Below are positions 46,454 through 54,928 of a DNA stretch of 64,000 nt, piece by piece. A model generated the notes under the pieces. The model saw only the letters and a list, made by a program, of their open reading frames with translations. It made no database searches and was not told the DNA's origin. The stretch's first letter is position 1. Each line of letters opens with the position of its first letter. The position numbers were made by a program, and so were the translations under genes. Source of the stretch: Desulfatitalea tepidiphila (lineage in GTDB: Bacteria; Desulfobacterota; Desulfobacteria; Desulfobacterales; Desulfosarcinaceae); assembly GCF_001293685.1 (NCBI RefSeq), contig NZ_BCAG01000003.1, positions 992,001 to 1,056,000 of the forward strand, in the 5' to 3' direction.

Positions 46454-47951
46454 CTTTTTTAAGGTGGATCTTCTATCACCTGTCCACATCGGCACCGGGG
46501 ATGAGTTGGACCCCATGAGCTATCTCATGCGCAAAGAAAACGGCGCAATAAATTGCCATGTTCTCGACACCAACGCCTGGGCCAGAGAATATCCCGATCC
46601 CGCGGAACTGAGCACCCTGTTTTCAGGTACCAATGTTCCGGCCATGCGTGGGTTTCTTGCCAATCACATTGAGCCAGCTCTTTTTGGCACGCGGCGATTG
46701 TTGATCAAAAATCCAAAGATTTATGATGAATACATGCAAAAGCTGTCCGATCAAAGGACCAGCCATCAATTGCTCTTCAGTCCTCATACCACTTGTGCGG
46801 ACCGGATACCCCTGATACCCGGCTCCTCGCTCAAAGGCAGTCTGCGTACCGCCGTTATCGATTGGCTGGACCGTGAGAAGCGTTTGGGGCTGAAAGAGGC
46901 CAGAGAAAAGGACCGCAAAGGCCTGGAATATATCAGACGCCTTGAAAGCGCACTTGGCCCGGTAACGGATAGCGCCTTTAAGCAGCTCAAAGTAGGTGAT
47001 GTCAGCGGCTATTCAGACAGCACATGTTTGGTGCAACCCCTTGAACTGCGGCGTAAGCAAGAAAAATCCGCCACCCCGAAAAGCATGTGTGAGGTGTTGC
47101 CCAGCCGGCTTCTTGGGGAAGAAGGGCGATCGATTCTATTTCTTAAAATCGGACTTGGTTCACCGCTCAAAGCCGCCGACAACCGACTGACACTGAAAAA
47201 TGGTGTCAGTTGGACCTGGACTGAATTGTGCGAATTGGTGACCAGCTATTACCGGTTGCGTTTCGAAGAGGAGAAAACCAAATTCTATGGGCTTTCCCAT
47301 TTCGCCCCGGCAAAACCCGCAATGGAAAGCCTCGAAAAAGAATTCAATACCGCGCCGGGACAAATGGTGTTGCGGGTCGGGCATTATTCACAGGTTGAAT
47401 TCGTCACCGTCCGCAACAACAAACCTTTTACGCGCAAAGGTAAACAGGGCACTCCCATGCCCTATGGCACTACCAGGACCCTTGCCGACGGCCTGTACCC
47501 CTTTGGATGGATCAAGCTCACGCCGTGCAGCGAAAGTGAATACCGAAAGGGGAGCATCGCCTGCGAAGCCGCAAACAAAGCTTCTGAGCAGGAGCGGATC
47601 GTCCGGCGCCGGGCGCTGGAGGCGGAACGTACGCAGCGGCTTGCGGAAACCCGTGATCGTGAAGAAGAAGCCCACCGCCAGGCCGAACGCGAACGCCGAC
47701 AGCAGGCGGAATTGGAGGCATTGCCGGAAGATGAACGCAATGTGCTCTTGTTGGAAAGAGGCGATCTTGACGAGCAGCGGATTTCAGCGCTGGTTCAAAA
47801 AATCGACTCATTCGATCCGCAGCTGCAAGTCAAGGCGGCCAAAGCCTTGAAGGAGCTCTGGATCAGCCAGAAGCGCTGGACGAAAAAAGAGTGCTCTAAA
47901 AAGCAGCTTATAAAAGTCGCCGCAATAAAAACGATTTTAGGTGAAATATGA
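46443..47951 (+). CDS. csm5: Type III-A RAMP protein Csm5 with coiled-coil tail
   Basis: 502 aa. VDLLSPVHIGTGDELDPMSY and IPLIPGSSLKGSLRTAVIDW are Csm5 marks. After about residue 375 is a long charged coiled coil (about 380-425, Arg/Glu/Ala-rich) and a helical C-terminus not needed for the RAMP fold, making it longer than typical Csm5 (about 350-400). GGAGGAAAATC precedes the ATG. Confidence 0.93.
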   Translation: MRTDFFKVDLLSPVHIGTGDELDPMSYLMRKENGAINCHVLDTNAWAREYPDPAELSTLFSGTNVPAMRGFLANHIEPALFGTRRLLIKNPKIYDEYMQKLSDQRTSHQLLFSPHTTCADRIPLIPGSSLKGSLRTAVIDWLDREKRLGLKEAREKDRKGLEYIRRLESALGPVTDSAFKQLKVGDVSGYSDSTCLVQPLELRRKQEKSATPKSMCEVLPSRLLGEEGRSILFLKIGLGSPLKAADNRLTLKNGVSWTWTELCELVTSYYRLRFEEEKTKFYGLSHFAPAKPAMESLEKEFNTAPGQMVLRVGHYSQVEFVTVRNNKPFTRKGKQGTPMPYGTTRTLADGLYPFGWIKLTPCSESEYRKGSIACEAANKASEQERIVRRRALEAERTQRLAETRDREEEAHRQAERERRQQAELEALPEDERNVLLLERGDLDEQRISALVQKIDSFDPQLQVKAAKALKELWISQKRWTKKECSKKQLIKVAAIKTILGEI

Positions 47952-47997
47952 TCTCTTTATTGGTGAGAACACCGGCACGAAAGGCATTGATATATCC

Positions 47998-49245
47998 ATG
48001 ACGCTATCCACAGATATCCGCCTGATGATCGTCTCCCTCGGCGGATCACCCGAACCGATCCGCTTGAGCATAGGGCGCTACCGGCCCGAACAGGTGATCT
48101 TTTTTGCCTCACATGACTCGGCGGCGCTGGCCGGTGAAACCCTGGCCGCGCTGGACTACAAACCCCGCCTGGCCTTCGAGATCACCGAAGATCCCAACTC
48201 CTTGCTGGAGTGCTTTCGCAAGGCCCGGCAATGTGTCCAGCGCGCCCGCATAAGCGGCTTGGCACCGGACCGGGTCATGTTGGACTACACTGGCGGCACC
48301 AAGGTCATGACCGCGGCCCTCCTGCTGGCCGGCATCGATCAGCGTTACCATTACAACTACGTGGGCGGCGACCGGCGGGACAAAGAGGGCGTGGGCGTGG
48401 TGCTCAGCGGCCACGAGCGCCTCTTCACCGAAATGAGCCCTTGGGCGGTATGGGCCGAGGAGGAGCGGCGCCAGATCGTGACCCTTTTCAACCGGCGCCG
48501 CTATGCGGCGGTCATCGAAATCATCGATGGCCTGCTGGAGAATGATCTGCCGACATCCATCGGCGGTTATTTTAAATTCGTGCGTCAGGCGGCTTATGCC
48601 TTCCTGCGATGGGACCAGTTCGAACTCAAGCAGGCCATGGGCCAACTGCAAAAAGCACAGGATCTGCTGGCCGCCCACCGCCGTGATTTTCCCAACGCCG
48701 AACTCGATGCCTTCCGGGACGAACTCGGCCTGCTCAGCATGCGTCTGGAGGATATCCTAACGCAGACCAAGGACCTCATGGAGCCCCATCCGCTGCTCGT
48801 GGCGGACCTGCTCAACAATGCCCGGCGCCAGATGGCCGACAAGCGCAACGATGACGCCGCGGCCCGCATCTACCGCGCCCTGGAACTATACGGTCAAATT
48901 TGCTTCCGGCAATCGACGGGACTGGACAATGACGCGGTGCCACCGTCCGCCGTGCCGGCTGAAATTCGGGCAGAGTTCGAAGCCAAATACAGGGATACGA
49001 AAACACAAAAGCTCAAACTGCCCCTGCAAGCCACCTTCCGCTTTCTGAGACACAGCGGGCATGAGGCCGGCGAACGCTTTCAGGCCCGCCAAAATGAGAT
49101 AAAAAAAATTCAATCCAATCGCAACCACTCGATCCTGGCCCACGGGTTGAAACCCGTAAGCGATAAAGCCGTTGAATCGGTTTTCGCGACCGTTGCGGCG
49201 TTTTTGGAATTTTTGGACCCTTATGATTTTCCGCAGCTACCATAG
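47998..49245 (+). CDS. csm6: Csm6-like CARF-HEPN ribonuclease (TIGR02710 type)
   Basis: 415 aa ancillary RNase activated by cyclic oligoadenylate. N-terminal CARF: LMIVSLGGSPEPI and DYTGGTKVMTAALLLAG. C-terminal HEPN with NRNHSILAHG, fitting R-x(4-6)-H. An in-frame GTG at 47941, overlapping csm5 by 11 bp, would add 19 unusual residues; ATG 47998 fits the CARF start better, but neither has a strong ribosome binding site. Confidence 0.85.
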   Translation: MTLSTDIRLMIVSLGGSPEPIRLSIGRYRPEQVIFFASHDSAALAGETLAALDYKPRLAFEITEDPNSLLECFRKARQCVQRARISGLAPDRVMLDYTGGTKVMTAALLLAGIDQRYHYNYVGGDRRDKEGVGVVLSGHERLFTEMSPWAVWAEEERRQIVTLFNRRRYAAVIEIIDGLLENDLPTSIGGYFKFVRQAAYAFLRWDQFELKQAMGQLQKAQDLLAAHRRDFPNAELDAFRDELGLLSMRLEDILTQTKDLMEPHPLLVADLLNNARRQMADKRNDDAAARIYRALELYGQICFRQSTGLDNDAVPPSAVPAEIRAEFEAKYRDTKTQKLKLPLQATFRFLRHSGHEAGERFQARQNEIKKIQSNRNHSILAHGLKPVSDKAVESVFATVAAFLEFLDPYDFPQLP

Positions 49246-49541
49246 CCGCTGAAATGGGCTCTTTGACAATTCGTATCCCTTTTCAAGACACGGTTCAATG
49301 CCCCGGCAACCGCTTGCGCGCCGGCCGGGGCACATATAAGGTGTATTTCCAAGGTTTGGCGGGATGATCAGAACGCATAGAAGGAGGTGCGTGGAAATGA
49401 AAATTAAAAAAAATTTCAAGAAGATAGATTTAATATCAAGGGGCATTCAGCGCGACGGCCGTTTCCCGGAAGCCGATTTCGGGCATGTGCGTGGATTTGC
49501 CATCGTAACGAACCGGAAGCTTTGTGGAAACTGAGGGGGCA
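49246..49541 (+). promoter_or_regulatory. CRISPR leader region
   Basis: 296 bp between csm6 and the first repeat. It has a TTGACA at 49263-49268 and a strong hairpin TGCCCCGG/CCGGGGCA (49299-49332). A GGAGGTG-led 45-codon frame ends 7 bp before the array. The array is oriented for transcription from this side. Confidence 0.6.
49397..49534 (+). CDS. Possible 45-aa peptide encoded in the CRISPR leader
   Basis: Translation starts MKIKKNFKKIDLISRGIQRD and ends NRKLCGN. AAGGAGGTG lies 8 nt before the ATG, a near-ideal ribosome binding site. It is basic at the N-terminus and resembles no family I know. It could be a real leader peptide or the remnant of a displaced gene. Confidence 0.35.
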   Translation: MKIKKNFKKIDLISRGIQRDGRFPEADFGHVRGFAIVTNRKLCGN

Positions 49542-51555
49542 ATCTGAAGAACTGACCCGATTAGAGGGGATTGAGACATCTCGACATAGACCGAAGGGAT
49601 CACCGTTTTGATCTCAAATCTGAAGAACTGACCCGATTAGAGGGGATTGAGACCCATGTAGATTGTGTCGCGGATTGGTTTCATTGATCCGATCTGAAGA
49701 ACTGACCCGATTAGAGGGGATTGAGACATGATCCAGGCCCAGGCGGCCGTTGCGATGATGGCATCTGAAGAACTGACCCGATTAGAGGGGATTGAGACAC
49801 CTTCTTCGGTCCGTCTTCGACCACCTCGCGCTTAATCTGAAGAACTGACCCGATTAGAGGGGATTGAGACAAGGTGGCCCTTGATTATGTCGATTGGGTC
49901 TTCGATTTATCTGAAGAACTGACCCGATTAGAGGGGATTGAGACATCCAGCTCGGATCTACGGTTTCAAGATGGGATTTTATCTGAAGAACTGACCCGAT
50001 TAGAGGGGATTGAGACCTGATGAGTTTTCGCAGATCGTCAGAAACCTTGATTTCATCTGAAGAACTGACCCGATTAGAGGGGATTGAGACTCAATAGCTA
50101 TCTCCGGTCGCTTCGGGCGGGGAAGACGGATCTGAAGAACTGACCCGATTAGAGGGGATTGAGACGTGATGGTGCGCGGCTTTTGTTCCTGGCGTGATTC
50201 GTATCTGAAGAACTGACCCGATTAGAGGGGATTGAGACTTTAAACTTCCCCGGGCAAATGATTTTGCATTCATCCGATCTGAAGAACTGACCCGATTAGA
50301 GGGGATTGAGACAATATGGTCACACGGATAGGATCACGACGTTTACCATATCTGAAGAACTGACCCGATTAGAGGGGATTGAGACAGGTTGGCACCGCTC
50401 AGGTAGGCACCGCGCAGGTTGGCATCTGAAGAACTGACCCGATTAGAGGGGATTGAGACCCTTTCGCTGACTGGCATCGTTGATTGCATTTGCTTTCATC
50501 TGAAGAACTGACCCGATTAGAGGGGATTGAGACATATTCATGGTTTTCACAAGATGAAATAACACTTTCAACATATCTGAAGAACTGACCCGATTAGAGG
50601 GGATTGAGACTCTTTATTTGCCCACAAAACAAATTTTACTATATCAGATCTGAAGAACTGACCCGATTAGAGGGGATTGAGACTCAAAGAGTTGATGGTC
50701 GGTGAAGTCTGTGGTAATTGTATCTGAAGAACTGACCCGATTAGAGGGGATTGAGACTTTAGGGCTTCTTTTATGGCGTTCTCGCAGCCGTTGAAATCTG
50801 AAGAACTGACCCGATTAGAGGGGATTGAGACTTTAGGGCTTCTTTTATGGCGTTCTCGCAGCCGTTGAAATCTGAAGAACTGACCCGATTAGAGGGGATT
50901 GAGACCTAAAAAAGCAAGCCAATGTCAAGTAAAATCTTACTCATCTGAAGAACTGACCCGATTAGAGGGGATTGAGACTCCTTTCCTCCAAAAAATGTTG
51001 GCAAATCCTCATCGGTATCTGAAGAACTGACCCGATTAGAGGGGATTGAGACGTGGTGGCGTTCTGCTTAAAGTGCTGAAACAATGCAATCTGAAGAACT
51101 GACCCGATTAGAGGGGATTGAGACTACCTCCCCATAGCGTTAAAGATTTCCCAAACGATATCTGAAGAACTGACCCGATTAGAGGGGATTGAGACCAATC
51201 CACGGCTCTCCAAAACGTAAGACCAGGACGATCTGAAGAACTGACCCGATTAGAGGGGATTGAGACACTTATGCCGTGGCGATCCCGGCTATCAACGCTG
51301 AGAATCTGAAGAACTGACCCGATTAGAGGGGATTGAGACTCTTCATCCCGGCGCTTCATGTTCTGCCCGCGCATATCTGAAGAACTGACCCGATTAGAGG
51401 GGATTGAGACTTAAAGATTTCGTACCAAAACCAGGCCCAGGCCGATCTGAAGAACTGACCCGATTAGAGGGGATTGAGACACATTTGTGGTTTCATCTGT
51501 TACCCTCCATAGCCTTTAAATCTGAAGAACTGACCCGATTAGAGGGGATTGAGAC
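49542..51555 (+). CRISPR. Type III-A CRISPR array, 28 repeats, 27 spacers
   Basis: A 36-bp repeat starting ATCTGAAGAACTGACCCG and ending GGGGATTGAGAC occurs 28 times; every copy I read is identical. Spacers are 34-41 bp, mostly 35-39. The 3' end ATTGAGAC would be the 8-nt crRNA handle left by Cas6, so transcription is on the plus strand, away from the csm genes. Spacers 17 and 18 (50758-50795, 50832-50869) are identical. The last repeat is not degenerate. No cas1 or cas2 nearby. Confidence 0.98.
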
Positions 51556-51602
51556 CAGCGCAGCGCATCCTTATCACTGCCTGACGATCTTCGGCGAAAA
51601 AC

Positions 51603-51624
51603 GGCAACGTTGCAATCGTTGCCA
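51603..51624. repeat. CAACGTTGCA motif, copy 3, in a hairpin after the array
   Basis: GGCAACG and CGTTGCC form a 7-bp stem here around TTGCAAT, about 50 bp past the last repeat. The CAACGTTGCA core is at 51605-51614. Confidence 0.45.
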
Positions 51625-51695
51625 ACCGGTGTGCCTCCCTCGTAGGATCGCCCTCATGGAGATCATGATGTTGGATTTCAACAAGGAGGTGGCCC

Positions 51696-52004
51696 ATGAA
51701 GGGTGCATTTGACAAGTTGGCCGACCCCGAGATTTTCTACTCCAGCGAGGGCGACCCGGTAGCCACATTCAACCTGGCCTTCAGGTCATCCAAGAAAAAG
51801 ACCGGCTGGATCAAGATCACCTGCTTTCAAAAGCTGGCAGAAATCACCGAACGTCATCTGCACAAAGGCGCCCGGATCGCCGTGGCCGGCATCTTGGAAC
51901 AGAACAAGTGGGAAACCGATGAAGACGCCGCCCGCACATCGATCCAGCTCATTGCTAATACCATCGAGTTTATCAAAACAGACGGCATCCGCCACACCCA
52001 ATGA
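51696..52004 (+). CDS. Single-stranded DNA-binding protein, short divergent form
   Basis: 102 aa OB-fold protein: GDPVATFNLAFRS, GWIKITCFQKLAEITERHLHKGARIAVAGIL and the end IEFIKTDG fit SSB. The usual first strand (MINKVILIGNLG) is replaced by MKGAFDKLADPEIFYSSEG, so the N-terminus is atypical. No acidic C-terminal tip. GGAGGTGGCCC precedes the ATG. Paralogous to the SSB at 54929. Confidence 0.85.
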   Translation: MKGAFDKLADPEIFYSSEGDPVATFNLAFRSSKKKTGWIKITCFQKLAEITERHLHKGARIAVAGILEQNKWETDEDAARTSIQLIANTIEFIKTDGIRHTQ

Positions 52005-52117
52005 TTTTTTATTGTTGATTGTACTTGGCAACCATAAAAATATCTGCTCAACAGGGATTGCAAACGTTTGGAATCCTCCGGCAATTCGCAGAATGTTGAC
52101 AGAAACGACAACCAATT

Positions 52118-52233
52118 AGGTGTTTAGGGTGTTTTGAGGTGTTTAGCTGGAGGGTTAACACCTAATAAATGGGTTATTGCATTGTTTTATTTATGAAGAT
52201 TTGATTCGATTATTTAGGTGTTAAGGTGTTTAG
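52118..52233. repeat. AGGTGTTTA repeat module, copy 2
   Basis: Three direct repeats start at 52118, 52128 and 52137, followed by 8 nt (CTGGAGGG), an inverted TTAACACCT (52155-52163), a 52-nt gap, and the tandem AGGTGTTA-AGGTGTTTA (52216-52232). Same order and spacing as copy 1. It lies in the 504-bp gene-free region (52005-52508) between the first ssb and the PEP-CTERM gene. Confidence 0.85.
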
Positions 52234-52445
52234 GGCGATTTCGGCTGTTGGATTATTATTCTCGCATCATAGGCTCGAACATACCTGAAGTCCTCACCCG
52301 AATTGATTGGGCGGAAATTAACATCGTTAAAATTACTATTTTCTTTTCAATCTAATAATATCCTAATAATGATATGACATTAACGCATGATAAAATAGCC
52401 TAAAGCTGGGTCCTTTGCTGCCCTGAACCTTTTGGAAACAGAAAG

Positions 52446-52486
52446 CCCGAATGAGGAGCATGGTGCTCTTGATTCGGGTTTTTTTT
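52446..52486 (+). terminator. Intrinsic terminator or attenuator before the PEP-CTERM gene
   Basis: CCCGAAT (52446-52452) pairs with ATTCGGG (52472-52478), with an inner GAGCA/TGCTC stem, followed by eight T. It lies 23 bp before the ATG of the next gene, so it could end upstream transcription or act as an attenuator. Confidence 0.7.
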
Positions 52487-52508
52487 ATTCTTACCAGAGG
52501 AGACAGAA

Positions 52509-53282
52509 ATGAAACGGATTGCATTGATGGTAGTTGTAGGGGTTTTCTTGTTTTCTGGAATAGCTAACGCTGCTTTGACACTGATAGGTACGGCCAGCTA
52601 TGACAGCGACGGTAATGGTACCCCTGAAACCTATAACCTTATCCATATGGACGACGGCCCGTTCGGCCCTATCACCTGGCTGGATTATACGAAAGAAGGT
52701 GATAACTGGCAGAACCAGATGAATTGGGCATCCGGGCTGAGCTTCGCAGAAGCAGATATTCAATTGAATCCCGGCTACAAGTCGAGCATTGACTGGAGCA
52801 CGGGGTGGCGGCTGCCGGAGACCGATGAGAGCCAGGCCAACCTGAGCGGCGGTTTCGGCTATGAGGGACCAGACGGGAACGGGTACCACGATTACATGTA
52901 TGGTTACAACATGGTCAACTCAGAGATGGGTCAACTGTATTACGAAGAGTTGGACAACAAGGGATACTATGCAACCGACGGCACGAATCCACAACCCGGC
53001 TGGGGGCTAAATAACACAGGTGATTTCAATTACTTGCAGGCCTACAACTACTGGTCGGGTACGGAGTCTTCTCCGTACGACGCGTGGAACTTCAACTTCA
53101 ACGTCGGCAGCCAGGGCAGCTACAATAAGGGCGGCCACCTCATCCCCTACGCGTTAGCGGTTCGCCCGGGCGATGTCTCCGCCGTTCCTGTGCCCGGCAC
53201 GGTGCTGCTTCTGGGAACTGGCCTTGCGGGTTTGGGGGTCTTTCGTCGGGGTCAAAGGCGGAGACATTGGGTCATTGGGTGA
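52509..53282 (+). CDS. Secreted PEP-CTERM-type protein with DUF1566-like domain
   Basis: 257 aa. N-terminal signal peptide MKRIALMVVVGVFLFSGIANA. The mature part has a DUF1566/Lcl-like pattern (TGWRLPETDESQ; YNYWSGTESSPYDAWNFNF). The C-terminus has a VPVPGTVLLLGTGLAGLGVF helix then Arg-rich residues, a PEP-CTERM sorting signal read by an exosortase. GAGGAGACAGAA precedes the ATG. Likely surface or exopolysaccharide-associated cargo. Confidence 0.85.
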   Translation: MKRIALMVVVGVFLFSGIANAALTLIGTASYDSDGNGTPETYNLIHMDDGPFGPITWLDYTKEGDNWQNQMNWASGLSFAEADIQLNPGYKSSIDWSTGWRLPETDESQANLSGGFGYEGPDGNGYHDYMYGYNMVNSEMGQLYYEELDNKGYYATDGTNPQPGWGLNNTGDFNYLQAYNYWSGTESSPYDAWNFNFNVGSQGSYNKGGHLIPYALAVRPGDVSAVPVPGTVLLLGTGLAGLGVFRRGQRRRHWVIG

Positions 53283-53439
53283 TTTGCGTGATTTGGTTAT
53301 TTGGGGGTGCAGGGGGGTAAATTTTTTCATTATTAAGGCAATTTATTCTTGCTGGCTATGTGATTTGCCTTAGATCGATCATAACATTTTCGAAATGTTT
53401 ACCAGATCCAATATGCCTCAGTGAGAAGGGAAAAAAGAA

Positions 53440-54267
53440 ATGAAAAGCATCTTATTATTATGTCTCTTTTCACTATTTTATTACTGCCCTGTTTCAGCTA
53501 ATTTGAATGACGGCCTGGTAGCTTACTACCCTTTTAATGGGAATGCTATTGATGAAAGTGGTAATGGTAATCATGGAGAGGTATTTGGAGCAAGTTTGTG
53601 CCCGGATAGACACAATACTAATTATAGTGCTTTCAGTTTTGATGGGATTGATGATTGCATTTTTGTGGGTAGCAGTAGTGAAAGCAGTATCAATATTTCA
53701 GGTGCAATTTCAATTTCAGTCTGGGTAAAGCCAAGTGAAATTCCAGATGGAAAGAAAATGATAATAGGAAAATCGAATTATTCGTATTATACCAATTACA
53801 TTCTTAGATACGTTGGCGGCGGTTTGCAGTGGGAATATGATCAATGGAACAATACTGTAGATAAAGTATTAGAAGTTGATGCCTGGAATCACATTGTCGT
53901 AACCGCAGACAATCCTATTGGTTTAAAAAAAATTTACATTAATGGAGATTTAGTTTATTTTAAAACGATAACTACGATGCACTCCCATGGGTTAGTAGTT
54001 GACTATCCCTTAACTATTGGATGTGCATGGTACACCCCTCCGTTTCCTCCGACGACAGAGAATTTTGGAGGCCAAATTGATGACATACGCATTTACAACC
54101 GTGTCCTCTCAGAAGAAGAAATCAATCAGCTGTTTGGAGAACCCGGATCTATAAGTGTGCCTGCCCTATCCGGATGGGGCATGATCATACTTTTTGCACT
54201 TCTTCTGGTATTTGGATTTATGGTCGTGATGAGAAGAAACGTGAGTCTCAATACAAACATAACCTAA
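53440..54267 (+). CDS. Secreted LamG-domain protein with IPTL-CTERM-like anchor
   Basis: 275 aa. Signal peptide MKSILLLCLFSLFYYCPVSA, then a concanavalin/LamG fold (GLVAYYPFNGNAIDESGNGNHG, FDGIDDCIFVG, FGGQIDDIRIYNRVLSEEEI). The C-terminus VPALSGWGMIILFALLLVF plus RR is an IPTL-CTERM-type anchor. Markedly AT-richer than the cas genes, suggesting separate acquisition. Confidence 0.85.
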   Translation: MKSILLLCLFSLFYYCPVSANLNDGLVAYYPFNGNAIDESGNGNHGEVFGASLCPDRHNTNYSAFSFDGIDDCIFVGSSSESSINISGAISISVWVKPSEIPDGKKMIIGKSNYSYYTNYILRYVGGGLQWEYDQWNNTVDKVLEVDAWNHIVVTADNPIGLKKIYINGDLVYFKTITTMHSHGLVVDYPLTIGCAWYTPPFPPTTENFGGQIDDIRIYNRVLSEEEINQLFGEPGSISVPALSGWGMIILFALLLVFGFMVVMRRNVSLNTNIT

Positions 54268-54654
54268 CGAATAAGAATAGATCATGAGAGCGCAGCGAAC
54301 AACGATCTTATCCTGTGGAACAAGTGCTATGATTCTTTAGCACTGAATCAAAAAATAGAGTTTAATCCTATTAAAAAAGAAGTACAGAACTCGATATTCT
54401 ATATGCGCACGGATGTGAGGAATGTCCGGTTCATTTCTCGCTTTTCTGTTTTTGGCCGCCTCCACAATATCTGGTGGTGAGCCATTTATTAAAAGGTGGT
54501 GGGAAAAATTATCTTTACATATGTGCCGCTTGTAAAAACGTAGAGTAATCACACGCAATTTGGACTTCCGAAAATTCGTAGATACAATACCAGGCTCAAA
54601 TTGAGACGCAATCGATTCAACAGACCGGTAACATACAATTTAGTTGTATAATTC
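54268..54654. other. Gene-free region before repeat module 3
   Basis: A 73-codon minus-strand frame (54337-54558) exists but has no ribosome binding site or recognisable similarity. Nothing else is seen. The repeat module and then ssb follow. Confidence 0.35.
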
Positions 54655-54660
54655 CACGCA

Positions 54661-54782
54661 AACACCCTAAACACCTTAACACCTGCTCGAAGATCACCAA
54701 CAACCGATTGAATATATGCCATTTATTTCCAAAAATAGGTGTTTACCCCCTGCCTGAACACCTATAAACACCCTAAACACCG
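54661..54782. repeat. AGGTGTTTA repeat module, copy 3 (inverted)
   Basis: Read on the minus strand it has the same order as copies 1 and 2: three direct repeats (about 54780-54752), an 8-nt G-rich spacer GCAGGGGG, an inverted copy (54745-54737), a 52-nt gap, then the tandem AGGTGTTA-AGGTGTTTA (54684-54669) plus one more GGTGTTT. It lies about 150 bp upstream of the second ssb. Confidence 0.85.
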
Positions 54783-54928
54783 TATAAATCTATCCTTTCG
54801 CAGCAAGAAACCACGCCATTTCCACGCCATGATCCATCATGTCTTCGTCTATCCATATATATTAATCCCCAATAGACCACCAAACCCAATCCACCCAAAT
54901 CCATCAACCCAACCAAGGAGGCAAATCC

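Noticed and set aside
50091-51712. Open frames across the CRISPR array (for example 51108-51374 and 51404-51712)
   Set aside because: They are made of repeated repeat-derived peptide and spacers. The perfect 36-bp periodicity explains them.
52380-52440. Sigma-54 promoter (GG-N10-GC) before the PEP-CTERM gene
   Set aside because: The only GG...GC pair near CTGGGTCCTTTGCTG has 7 bp between, not 10.
52380-52500. Possible cyclic-di-GMP riboswitch before the PEP-CTERM gene
   Set aside because: The conserved GEMM-I core elements could not be found; only an intrinsic terminator-like hairpin is supported.
54337-54558. 73-codon minus-strand frame
   Set aside because: No ribosome binding site or family resemblance; lies in an AT-rich gene-free region.
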